A DNA stretch of 64,000 nt from Sphingobacteriales bacterium (GTDB lineage Bacteria; Bacteroidota; Bacteroidia; Chitinophagales; Chitinophagaceae), in the NCBI GenBank assembly GCA_016192105.1, contig JACPUV010000053.1, positions 124,001 through 188,000 on the forward strand, given 5' to 3'. Position numbers and translations under genes: made by a program. The notes beneath the pieces are model-generated. The model was not told where the DNA came from. It did no database searches and saw nothing but the letters and a program-made list of their open reading frames with translations. Positions 8,883-15,245 of this stretch are shown here, one piece after another (the stretch's first letter is position 1; every line of letters begins with the position of its first letter).

Positions 8883-9038
8883 ATGGAGCAAACAAAAAAG
8901 CATACAGGTTTCTGGTGGCTGGTTTTTCTCGCCTCTACGGCAGCCCTAATTTTCGCCATCTATTCCCATTGGGAATGGCTGACCCTGATCCTGCCCTTCC
9001 AGACCACTTCTTTTGTCAAGGCCATGAATATCATGTGA
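8883..9038 (+). CDS. Small single-helix membrane protein, 51 residues
   Basis: An open frame from ATG 8883 to TGA 9036-9038 encodes 51 residues. A short charged N-terminus (MEQTKKHTG) is followed by a hydrophobic helix (FWWLVFLASTAALIFAIYSHW) and a second, weaker hydrophobic segment (LTLILPFQTTSFV). Support for a real gene: a -7 promoter box at 8858-8865, a hydrophobic pattern unlikely by chance, and a strong hairpin 30 bases after the stop. The function is unknown. Bacteroidota genomes often carry such short membrane proteins. Confidence 0.6.
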   Translation: MEQTKKHTGFWWLVFLASTAALIFAIYSHWEWLTLILPFQTTSFVKAMNIM

Positions 9039-9066
9039 TTTTTATTACAGATCGTATATATTTGGT

Positions 9067-9086
9067 AGTCCCGCCCCGGCGGGACT
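9067..9086 (+). terminator. GC-rich hairpin after the small membrane gene
   Basis: AGTCCCGCC and GGCGGGACT face each other around two bases, giving up to nine pairs (seven with a realistic loop). The following ATTTATA is a weak T-tract. It lies between the stop at 9038 and the next ATG at 9140, so it could end the upstream transcript. Confidence 0.5.
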
Positions 9087-9139
9087 ATTTATAATCCGGC
9101 ATATTTTTAGTGACATCCTATAATTAAAATTCTAAACTT

Positions 9140-9547
9140 ATGAGACCATATGTATTTCTTCTCCTGGCTTTATTAGTGACCGGTGCTGTTCAATCACCCG
9201 CCAGGGCCGCTGTAGTGGTTCCCGTTACGGCAACGGCCGAACCCGATCCTGCCAAAGTAAAAGCGGCAGTGGATGAATTCAACAGCCTGTCCCGTAAAGA
9301 AAAACGCGGGCGTATTAAGGAAGTAAAAAAAGAGCTTCGTGCTTTCAGGGCGGCCCAGAAGGCCGGCAAAGAGGCGGATACCGATACGGTGCTGCTGGTA
9401 ATACTGGCCATCCTCCTTCCGCCGCTGGCCGTTTACCTGTACGAAGGCGAGATCAACAATCGTTTCTGGATCAGCCTGATACTGACTTTGCTGGGATGGT
9501 TGCCGGGAATTATTTATGCCCTGGTGCTGATATTGGGGCAGCATTGA
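9140..9547 (+). CDS. Secreted/anchored YqaE-Pmp3-domain membrane protein
   Basis: 135 residues. A signal peptide (MRPYVFLLLALLVTGAVQSPARA) is followed by an alanine-rich, then strongly basic helix (LSRKEKRGRIKEVKKELRAFRAAQKAGKEA) and a C-terminal YqaE/Pmp3 domain of two membrane helices (VLLVILAILLPPLAVYLYEGEI and FWISLILTLLGWLPGIIYALVLIL). The LPPLAVYLYEG...LLGWLPGIIYALVLI pattern is the family signature. Pmp3-type proteins affect membrane potential and stress tolerance in yeast and plants; bacterial roles are unclear. Here the domain is joined to an extra signal peptide and basic stalk, a form common in Bacteroidota. A clear terminator follows at 9610-9634. Confidence 0.8.
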   Translation: MRPYVFLLLALLVTGAVQSPARAAVVVPVTATAEPDPAKVKAAVDEFNSLSRKEKRGRIKEVKKELRAFRAAQKAGKEADTDTVLLVILAILLPPLAVYLYEGEINNRFWISLILTLLGWLPGIIYALVLILGQH

Positions 9548-9609
9548 GCAGACGCAGCGATCATTTACCGCGGACAGGACCCGGGTCCGGCATACTATTA
9601 AAATAAGCG

Positions 9610-9634
9610 GCCTCCTTAGGGAGGCTGTTTTTTT
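9610..9634 (+). terminator. Factor-independent terminator
   Basis: GCCTCC (9610-9615), loop TTAG, GGAGGC (9620-9625), then TG and seven T. It stands 62 bases after the YqaE-domain gene. Confidence 0.85.
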
Positions 9635-9822
9635 GTCTGCACAGACCCAGGGTGTCCTTTGTTTTCTTCGTGACTGTTCCTGTTCTGACCCGGACCTTGT
9701 CCGGGGTTAAAGCGCTCCATGCGCTTTAACCCCGAAGCAGTATTGAGGGAAAATAAAAGCAGTTACGATGTGGGTTGAAAGAATTTTTCTGAGCGGGCAG
9801 GTTCTTTTGAGGCAGCCTCTGT
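9635..9822. other. Intergenic DNA with a 14-bp perfect hairpin
   Basis: No gene seen. The stretch contains the hairpin at 9702-9734 and otherwise shows no open frame with coding character. Confidence 0.6.
9702..9734. repeat. Perfect 14-bp inverted repeat
   Basis: CGGGGTTAAAGCGC (9702-9715), loop TCCAT (9716-9720), GCGCTTTAACCCCG (9721-9734). The pairing is perfect. No T-run follows on either side, so it is not a classic terminator. It may be a dispersed palindromic repeat or part of a structured RNA; only one copy is in this window. Confidence 0.85.
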
Positions 9823-10053
9823 TTTCTTCCCCGACGGGTCTCCTCCAACCGCAACCAGCCTTAACAAACTCTCGCGGAGGGACCCGTCGCTTGCGGAGCC
9901 CGGTCTTACTTAGTCCTCAAATTTCAGAAATTCCCGGTGATCTTTTACGCTATACTTCCCTTGTTTACCACTGATATAGACCCTAGCCGGCATAAAAAAG
10001 AATCACCCACCCATAGCACGCCGGGCCGGCTATGCCAGACCCGGCTTTGAAGG
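9823..10053. repeat. 231-bp direct repeat, copy 1
   Basis: This segment recurs at 10575-10805, shifted by exactly 752 bases. By hand alignment I count about 16 mismatches and no net gap over 231 bases. The first ~62 bases are identical and contain an imperfect stem (CGACGGGTC-T-CCTCC against GGAGGGACCCGTCG, separated by 29 bases). The last part contains a second GC-rich hairpin (GCCGGG...CCCGGC at 10020-10046). On the minus strand both copies hold a 27-codon open frame (9910-9993 here) of the same length. The repeats bracket the hypothetical gene at 10104-10505. Confidence 0.9.
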
Positions 10054-10103
10054 GAGCTGTTATAACAACAAAACCCATCCGGCAATAGGGGCGGCTGTTT
10101 TTA

Positions 10104-10505
10104 CTAACGCCGGACTTCCTGTATATGACCCGTCCAATATTTAATCTCACTTTCTTTAAGCGATATCCGGTACGCCCTCTTTTTTTCAGCGATCGCTATA
10201 GGCAATGCATCCCGTTCAAAAATATAGTATAAAACAAGGATTGTGGCCCAATCAGATTCGCCCGATCTTAATTTCTCCAACCAAAAAGAGCTTTTCATTT
10301 TCAGTAGGGAATCTTTGATATTTTTCGGCATATCAATTTCTACATAATAAAATAGCACATAGCCATTCTTGCCAGATGCCATCGGTTTCTTTGTACGGAA
10401 TAGGTGGTAACTAATTGAATCGTTACTAAAATACGTACTTGTATTCTGCGAGAAGCTGAAGAGATATGTGAAACAGCAAAAGGTTATTAAACAAATGAGT
10501 TTCAT
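10104..10505 (-). CDS. Hypothetical secreted protein between two repeats
   Basis: 133 residues with an N-terminal signal peptide (MKLICLITFCCFTYLFSFSQ). The mature part is short and mixed, with FYYVEIDMPKNIKDSLLKMKSSFWLEKLRSGES and YRISLKESEIKYWTG. I know no family for it. The DNA is visibly richer in A and T than the neighbouring genes, and the gene is bracketed by the two 231-bp repeat copies, so it may have been acquired or moved with them. No promoter matching TAnnTTTG is evident. Confidence 0.6.
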   Translation of the reverse strand: MKLICLITFCCFTYLFSFSQNTSTYFSNDSISYHLFRTKKPMASGKNGYVLFYYVEIDMPKNIKDSLLKMKSSFWLEKLRSGESDWATILVLYYIFERDALPIAIAEKKRAYRISLKESEIKYWTGHIQEVRR

Positions 10506-10574
10506 GCAAACAATTTTATACCTTTTGAAATCAGGGGCAGCATCAGCAGACGGTTTGCCAAGTTAAGGTTTTTA
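10506..10574. other. Short spacer before repeat copy 2
   Basis: No coding or structural feature seen. Confidence 0.5.
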
Positions 10575-10805
10575 TTTCTTCCCCGACGGGTCTCCTCCAA
10601 CCGCAACCAGCCTTAACAAACTCTCGCGGAGGGACCCTTCGCTTGCGGAACCCGGTCTTACTTATTCCTCAAATTTCAGGAATTCCCGGTAATCCTTTAC
10701 GTTATACTTTCCTTGCTTACCACAGATATAGAACATGGCCGGCATAAAAAAGAATCACCCACCCATAGCACGCCGGGTCGGCTGAGCCAGACCCGGCTTT
10801 GAAGG
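10575..10805. repeat. 231-bp direct repeat, copy 2
   Basis: Second copy of the repeat at 9823-10053. The stem near its left end has one extra mismatch (ACCCTTCG in place of ACCCGTCG). The matching 27-codon minus-strand frame is at 10662-10745. Six of the eleven codons that differ between the copies change only at the third base, a mild hint of coding constraint. Confidence 0.9.
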
Positions 10806-10917
10806 AAATCATCCATTCCTTCTCACTTTAAGTTTATTTCATCGATTCTGTAGATGCTAAACCCGGCATCCCTCCTCCCCGGCCCGGTACCGGGCTGACC
10901 ACCGGCTCTCCATCGCA
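10806..10917. other. Spacer between repeat copy 2 and the rplT terminator
   Basis: Nothing recognisable beyond GC-rich self-complementary runs (GCCCGGTACCGGGC near 10880). Confidence 0.5.
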
Positions 10918-10945
10918 CAAAAAAACCCGGGGATACCCGGGCTTT
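10918..10945 (-). terminator. Terminator after rplT
   Basis: On the minus strand GCCCGGG, TAT, CCCCGGG is followed by a run of seven T. It lies 23 bases after the rplT stop. Confidence 0.85.
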
Positions 10946-10967
10946 TAAAATCGATCGCGAAAGACAT

Positions 10968-11312
10968 TTATTTCACTGAGTTCACCAGATTTTTAAATGT
11001 TTCGGGGTTGTTCATGGCCAGGTCCGCCAGCACCTTACGGTCCAGTTCAATCCCTTTCTGCTGCAGTTTGTTGATAAACACAGAGTAGGTCATTCCTTCT
11101 TCACGAACAGCGGCATTGATACGGGCGATCCAGAGGGTACGGTATTCACGCTTCTTAAGCTTCCGGCCTACAAACATGTAGGTCATCCCCTTTTCCACCA
11201 CGTTTTTGGCTACGGTCAATACATTTTTACGTTTGCCATAGAAACCCTTGGCTTGCTTTAATATTTTTTTGCGGCGGGCTTTGGAGGCCACAGCATTTTT
11301 TGAACGAGGCAT
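10968..11312 (-). CDS. rplT: 50S ribosomal protein L20
   Basis: 114 residues, the normal length for L20. It opens MPRSKNAVASKARRKKILKQ and contains AKGFYGKRKNVLTVAKN and RTLWIARINAAVREEGMTYS, hallmark L20 segments. L20 is needed early in assembly of the large subunit and in several bacteria represses its own operon by binding the mRNA leader. It follows rpmI by 75 bases on the same strand and ends at a strong terminator, so rpmI-rplT form a two-gene operon with its own promoter. Confidence 0.97.
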   Translation of the reverse strand: MPRSKNAVASKARRKKILKQAKGFYGKRKNVLTVAKNVVEKGMTYMFVGRKLKKREYRTLWIARINAAVREEGMTYSVFINKLQQKGIELDRKVLADLAMNNPETFKNLVNSVK

Positions 11313-11387
11313 ATTTTAAAGTTTGGGATCAGTTGTACGAGGTACAGGCTGACTGTGTTAGTTAATTTATTTTCTCCGGTAAACGAC

Positions 11388-11585
11388 TTATTTAAGACGC
11401 AACAGGCGCTTTACAAAATCAACATGTGATTTCGCAACCGTTCCGTCCATTCTCATGCTGCGTTTGCGTTTTTTGGATTTCTTCGTCAGGATATGACGTT
11501 TGAAGCTTTTCTGATGCATAATCTTCCCGGTGCCCGTTACTTTAAAACGTTTTTTGGCACTGGAGTTTGTTTTTACTTTAGGCAT
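11388..11585 (-). CDS. rpmI: 50S ribosomal protein L35
   Basis: 65 residues, typical for L35, highly basic: MPKVKTNSSAKKRFKVTGTG then KIMHQKSFKRHILTKKSKKRKR. It is the first gene of the rpmI-rplT operon. A full two-part promoter lies at 11712-11742, giving a leader of about 120 bases with small hairpins. Confidence 0.97.
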   Translation of the reverse strand: MPKVKTNSSAKKRFKVTGTGKIMHQKSFKRHILTKKSKKRKRSMRMDGTVAKSHVDFVKRLLRLK

Positions 11586-11704
11586 GTTACCCAGTATTTA
11601 AGTTGACACCTTTGAGGCATTCCCCACCGGGGGATCTTTGTCGAACCTCTTCAGGCAATTTTTGTCCGCCAGGCGGACTGTAGAAGAACTTTCCGTTTTT
11701 TGAA
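11586..11704 (-). promoter_or_regulatory. Structured 5' leader of rpmI-rplT
   Basis: The predicted start of transcription is near 11704, leaving about 120 bases before the rpmI ATG. Read as mRNA it contains GTCCGCC-T-GGCGGAC (a seven-pair inverted repeat) and TCCCC-CGGT-GGGGA. In E. coli and B. subtilis, L20 controls this operon through its leader; whether this leader does the same is an inference. Confidence 0.4.
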
Positions 11705-11711
11705 CGGGTTG

Positions 11712-11742
11712 CAAAGATACTGTTGTACCTGGAATTGACAAA
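11712..11742 (-). promoter_or_regulatory. Full-consensus promoter for rpmI-rplT
   Basis: On the minus strand TTTG (11742-11739), exactly 19 bases, then TATCTTTG (11719-11712). This is a perfect match to the Bacteroidota TTTG-N19-TAnnTTTG pattern. Confidence 0.85.
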
Positions 11743-11756
11743 GCCCTGCTCAAAAT

Positions 11757-11789
11757 AAAAAGCAGGGCGCCCGGGACACCCTGCTTTTT
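11757..11789 (-). terminator. Terminator after the zinc metalloprotease gene
   Basis: AAAAGCAGGG and CCCTGCTTTT form a stem of about 11 pairs with A-runs and T-runs on both sides, so it could work in either direction. It sits 26 bases after the metalloprotease stop and just upstream of the rpmI promoter, isolating the two units. Confidence 0.85.
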
Positions 11790-11814
11790 ATACAATTCAG
11801 GCTGATTGAACTCC

Positions 11815-14355
11815 TTATTTATTAGGATTCAATGCCTTATTAATACGATCGGCCAGGTCGGCCAGGTGGAACTTAGTCATCGGATCGGTCGCTTTCGCGC
11901 TGGCGCTGGTAAATTCTCCCCGGAGCGTAACCAGGAAGGCCCGGATAATACTTTTAGCATCGGTCCTGTCATTCAGTCCCCCGCTGGAAATAGTAATACC
12001 CGGCACCGGTGTACTGCTTACGGAAGGGCTGATCAGGCTGATCAGGCTGCTCACAAAGGATTTTTGCAGGTTGCGGCGGTAGATATCTGTTGCTTTTCCT
12101 GTCGCTGTTTCCGTGAGTATCCCTTTTTTCAGATCGGCCAGGAGCTCGGTCACCTGGTAGGCACTGTTCCCCAGCATGGCTTCCGCATCCGTTAATTTAC
12201 CCAGGGTACGGCTGCTAAGGAGCCGGCCCAAAACCGCATCCTGCACCTGCCCGATCACCGTCGTTCCATTCTGCCCGGTGCGGCTGAATATTTCATTATT
12301 GATCAGCCAGGTGGGGGTGGCAAACAGGTTCTTATTCAGAAAACCGACTGCCTCTTTTTGTTTGGCTTCAGAAACGGATTCATAGACGGGCCCGCTTTCC
12401 TCCACCATTTTAGGTGTCAGCATCAGCCCACCCACATTCCGGGTGATATGCCCCATATAGCGCATAAATTGTCCCTGTACCTGGTTATACAACTGCTGTA
12501 AACCGGTATAGTCTTTATTCTCTTCCCTGCTCCACTGCATGATGTTGGGAAGGATCCGCTGCAGGTTCTTTATCCCGTACATCCCTGCTTTTACCGCATC
12601 ATCACTAAGGTCTTCGGTCTGGTTTCTTGCATCATCCCCGAAGCTTTCCCCGTCGCCCCACCAAAGCCGGTGGTTCTTTAATTTTTCGATCACCCATTTG
12701 TTGAGATAAGTTTTTTCAGCGTCCGCGTCCTTGTATTCCATGAACCGGCGGTAACCCCATTCAATGGCCCAGTTGTCATAATCGCCGATCCGGGGGAACA
12801 AGCCTTTCCTTGAAATATTGTCTTCCGGCTGTGCCACATAATTGAAGCGGGCATAATCCATGATCGAGGGTGTATGGCCATTGGCTTCCACCCAGGCTTT
12901 GTCACGGAGTTTTTCCACCGGTACGGTTGAACTGGATCCGAAATTATGGCGAAGTCCCAGGGTATGCCCCACTTCGTGTGCCGCCACAAAGCGGATCAGT
13001 TGTCCCATGAGTTCGTCGTCAAAGACCATTTTCCGGGCAGCCGGATCGGAGGGCGCGCATTGTATCAGGTACCAGTCGCGCAGCAGTTCCATGATATTGT
13101 GGTACCAGTTGATATGGCTTTCCATGATCTCGCCGCTCCGGGGATCGGAAATACTCGGTCCGCTGGCATTGGAGATATCAGAAGGCTTGTAAACGATGGC
13201 CGAGTTGCGGGCATCGTCCAGGCTCCAGGTACTGTCTTCCTCGCGGGTCGGCGCGGGTTTGGCCATGATGGCGTTTTTGAAACCGGCTTTTTCGAAAGAA
13301 GCCTGCCAGTCATTCACTCCCTGCATCAGGTAGGGTACCCATTTTTTGGGAGTGGCCGGGTCGATATAGAAAATGATGGGCTTCTTCGGCTCCACCAGTT
13401 CTCCCCGCTTGTATTTCTCCAGATCTTCTTCCCGGGGCTCGAGTCTCCATCGTTTGACCAGTAATACATTTTCGACTCCCTGCGGATTCGCGTCGTAGTC
13501 GGTGTAACCCACGACAAAATAGCCGACCCGTTTATCAAAATAGCGGGCCTGCATCGGTGTTTTGGGAAGTAATACCAGTGAACTGTTGATCTCAACGGTT
13601 AGATTTCCGCCCGGGACCGGCGGGCCAAAGGAAACAGCGCTGGGCGGGGCCGGTGTACGGCCATAGGTCTTCACGGTACGGATCTCTATATTGATCGGGA
13701 ATGAACGCAGGTTGTCGATATAGGATTTATCGGGCTGTATGGAACCGATCCGGTACATGGATTTAGCGCCACTGGTGAAGAAAAGAATATCGTTATCTCC
13801 ATTGATATAATCCGTCACATCAATCACCACTCCCGTCGAGTCTTTGCCCAGCGCTTTAATATCAAAGGAGGCGGCGATCGCCTGTATATTGGAGCGGTTT
13901 ACCGCGCTGTACATGGAAGAGGTGGAGTCCTTTGTATATTCCGCAAAGGAAATATTGCGCAGGAAAATCTTATTGTTGGGCCCTTTCTGGAACTGGATCA
14001 CGTTGCGGCTGATATCATCCCCGGCAAAACCGGCAAAGCCCCCGACCCGCATCCCGGCCCCGGCTTTGGAAAGGCGGTTCACCACCAGGATATCCCGGTT
14101 CAGTAAACTGTCAGGGATCTCAAAAAAATATTTTTCATCTACTTTGTGAATGGAAAAAAGACCGGCATCGGTGACCGCTTTCGCGGTGATCACATCTTTA
14201 TACGCTTTGGGGCCATTGGCCGCCCCTCCCGGCGTTCCGTTGGCAGTTCGTTTGCTGGAATCGGATTTGTTTGCCGCTCCGGGTTGTGCGGTGGCCGCCA
14301 GGGATAAGCCGGCAAACAACAGCAGGGAAAATGTTTTTTTGGAAAGGAATTGCAT
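11815..14355 (-). CDS. Secreted zinc-dependent metalloprotease (DUF5117/DUF5118/DUF4953 type)
   Basis: 846 residues with a signal peptide (MQFLSKKTFSLLLFAGLSLAATAQ). The zinc site is HEVGHTLGLRHN starting at residue 460, a metzincin-like HExGHxxGxxH motif, and IMDYARFNYVAQP follows as the likely Met-turn region. The N-terminal third (KVDEKYFFEIPDSLLNRDILVVNR, later FGPPVPGGNLTVEINSSLVLLP) and the C-terminal alpha-helical part agree with the large Bacteroidota family annotated with DUF5117, DUF5118 and DUF4953. Substrates are unknown. It lies inside the usual infC-rpmI-rplT cluster but has terminators on both sides, so it is an independent unit. Confidence 0.88.
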   Translation of the reverse strand: MQFLSKKTFSLLLFAGLSLAATAQPGAANKSDSSKRTANGTPGGAANGPKAYKDVITAKAVTDAGLFSIHKVDEKYFFEIPDSLLNRDILVVNRLSKAGAGMRVGGFAGFAGDDISRNVIQFQKGPNNKIFLRNISFAEYTKDSTSSMYSAVNRSNIQAIAASFDIKALGKDSTGVVIDVTDYINGDNDILFFTSGAKSMYRIGSIQPDKSYIDNLRSFPINIEIRTVKTYGRTPAPPSAVSFGPPVPGGNLTVEINSSLVLLPKTPMQARYFDKRVGYFVVGYTDYDANPQGVENVLLVKRWRLEPREEDLEKYKRGELVEPKKPIIFYIDPATPKKWVPYLMQGVNDWQASFEKAGFKNAIMAKPAPTREEDSTWSLDDARNSAIVYKPSDISNASGPSISDPRSGEIMESHINWYHNIMELLRDWYLIQCAPSDPAARKMVFDDELMGQLIRFVAAHEVGHTLGLRHNFGSSSTVPVEKLRDKAWVEANGHTPSIMDYARFNYVAQPEDNISRKGLFPRIGDYDNWAIEWGYRRFMEYKDADAEKTYLNKWVIEKLKNHRLWWGDGESFGDDARNQTEDLSDDAVKAGMYGIKNLQRILPNIMQWSREENKDYTGLQQLYNQVQGQFMRYMGHITRNVGGLMLTPKMVEESGPVYESVSEAKQKEAVGFLNKNLFATPTWLINNEIFSRTGQNGTTVIGQVQDAVLGRLLSSRTLGKLTDAEAMLGNSAYQVTELLADLKKGILTETATGKATDIYRRNLQKSFVSSLISLISPSVSSTPVPGITISSGGLNDRTDAKSIIRAFLVTLRGEFTSASAKATDPMTKFHLADLADRINKALNPNK

Positions 14356-14464
14356 ATGGTTCGTTTTATAGTACCTAAGATACGGAAAGACCCGGCTCAG
14401 CCCGGTTTCCGGTTTGTTTTTATACCAGCGGTACAGGAAAGGTTTAACCCGTTGTTTTCGGGTA

Positions 14465-14497
14465 TAAAAAAACCCGTCTTGCTGTGAAGACGGGTTT
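14465..14497 (-). terminator. Terminator after infC
   Basis: On the minus strand AAACCCGTCTT, six bases, AAGACGGGTTT, followed by more T. It stands 18 bases after the infC stop and would prevent read-through into the metalloprotease gene. Confidence 0.88.
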
Positions 14498-14514
14498 ATA
14501 CGGATAGATTTTTA

Positions 14515-15150
14515 TCAGGCTTTCTTTTTCCCTTTTGGGGCGAACATGGCCAGCATTCTACGGCCTTCCATTTTCGGCATATTTTCAAGTACGCCGATTT
14601 CCGCCAGGCGTTCCGCGAATTTCAGCAGCAGGAGCTGGCCCCTGTCCTGGAACTGGATGGCCCGGCCTTTGAACTGCACATAAGCTTTTACCTTGTTGCC
14701 TTCTTTTAAGAATTCAATTGCATGTTTCGCCTTGAAATCAAAGTCGTGGTCGTCGGTATTGGGAGTAAACCGGATTTCCTTTACTTCAGAGACCTTGCTT
14801 TTGGCCTTCATCTCTTTTTCTTTCTTCTTCTTATCGTAAAGGAATTTATTATAATCGATGATCTTGCAAACCGGCGGGTCCACGGTCGGGGAGATTTCCA
14901 CCAGGTCAAGGGCCTGATCCTGGGCCATTTTCAGGGCTTCCTGGGTGCTGTAGATTCCTACTTCCACATTTTCGCCCACTAACCGTACCTGCGGTACACG
15001 AATGAAATGATTGATGCGATGTTCGGCTTCTTTCCGGGGTACAAATCGTCCCCTGAATCCGCCTTTGTTAAATCCGCCGCCACCTGGTTTAAAGCCGCCC
15101 TGGCCGGGTGGTCTGCTGAACCCGCCACCGGGTTTTTGTGGTACTGCCAT
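14515..15150 (-). CDS. infC: Translation initiation factor IF-3 with a glycine-rich N-terminal extension
   Basis: 211 residues. The IF-3 core starts near residue 43 (EHRINHFIRVPQVRLVGENVEVG) and ends with the C-terminal domain (EIRFTPNTDDHDFDFKAKHAIEFL, then MPKMEGRRMLAMFAPKGKKKA). IF-3 keeps the 30S subunit free and checks the initiator tRNA. The first ~40 residues are unusual, consisting of Gly, Phe, Pro and Arg repeats (GGGFSRPPGQGGFKPGGGG, then FRGRFVPRKEAE). The ATG at 15150 is assumed; E. coli infC begins at a rare AUU codon, and no evidence here requires that. It follows thrS by 95 bases and ends at a terminator. Confidence 0.95.
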   Translation of the reverse strand: MAVPQKPGGGFSRPPGQGGFKPGGGGFNKGGFRGRFVPRKEAEHRINHFIRVPQVRLVGENVEVGIYSTQEALKMAQDQALDLVEISPTVDPPVCKIIDYNKFLYDKKKKEKEMKAKSKVSEVKEIRFTPNTDDHDFDFKAKHAIEFLKEGNKVKAYVQFKGRAIQFQDRGQLLLLKFAERLAEIGVLENMPKMEGRRMLAMFAPKGKKKA

Positions 15151-15245
15151 TTAGTTTCTTTAAGTGAAGCTCCACCTCCTGCCGGTGAGCGTTTTTTTAC
15201 TGGTTACAAAGGCCCGGTCAGGATCCGGGATTGCTAAAATACGGT

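Noticed and set aside
9768..9974. A plus-strand 68-residue frame through repeat copy 1
   Set aside because: Copy 2 does not preserve it as an equivalent frame, since the upstream part lies outside the repeat.
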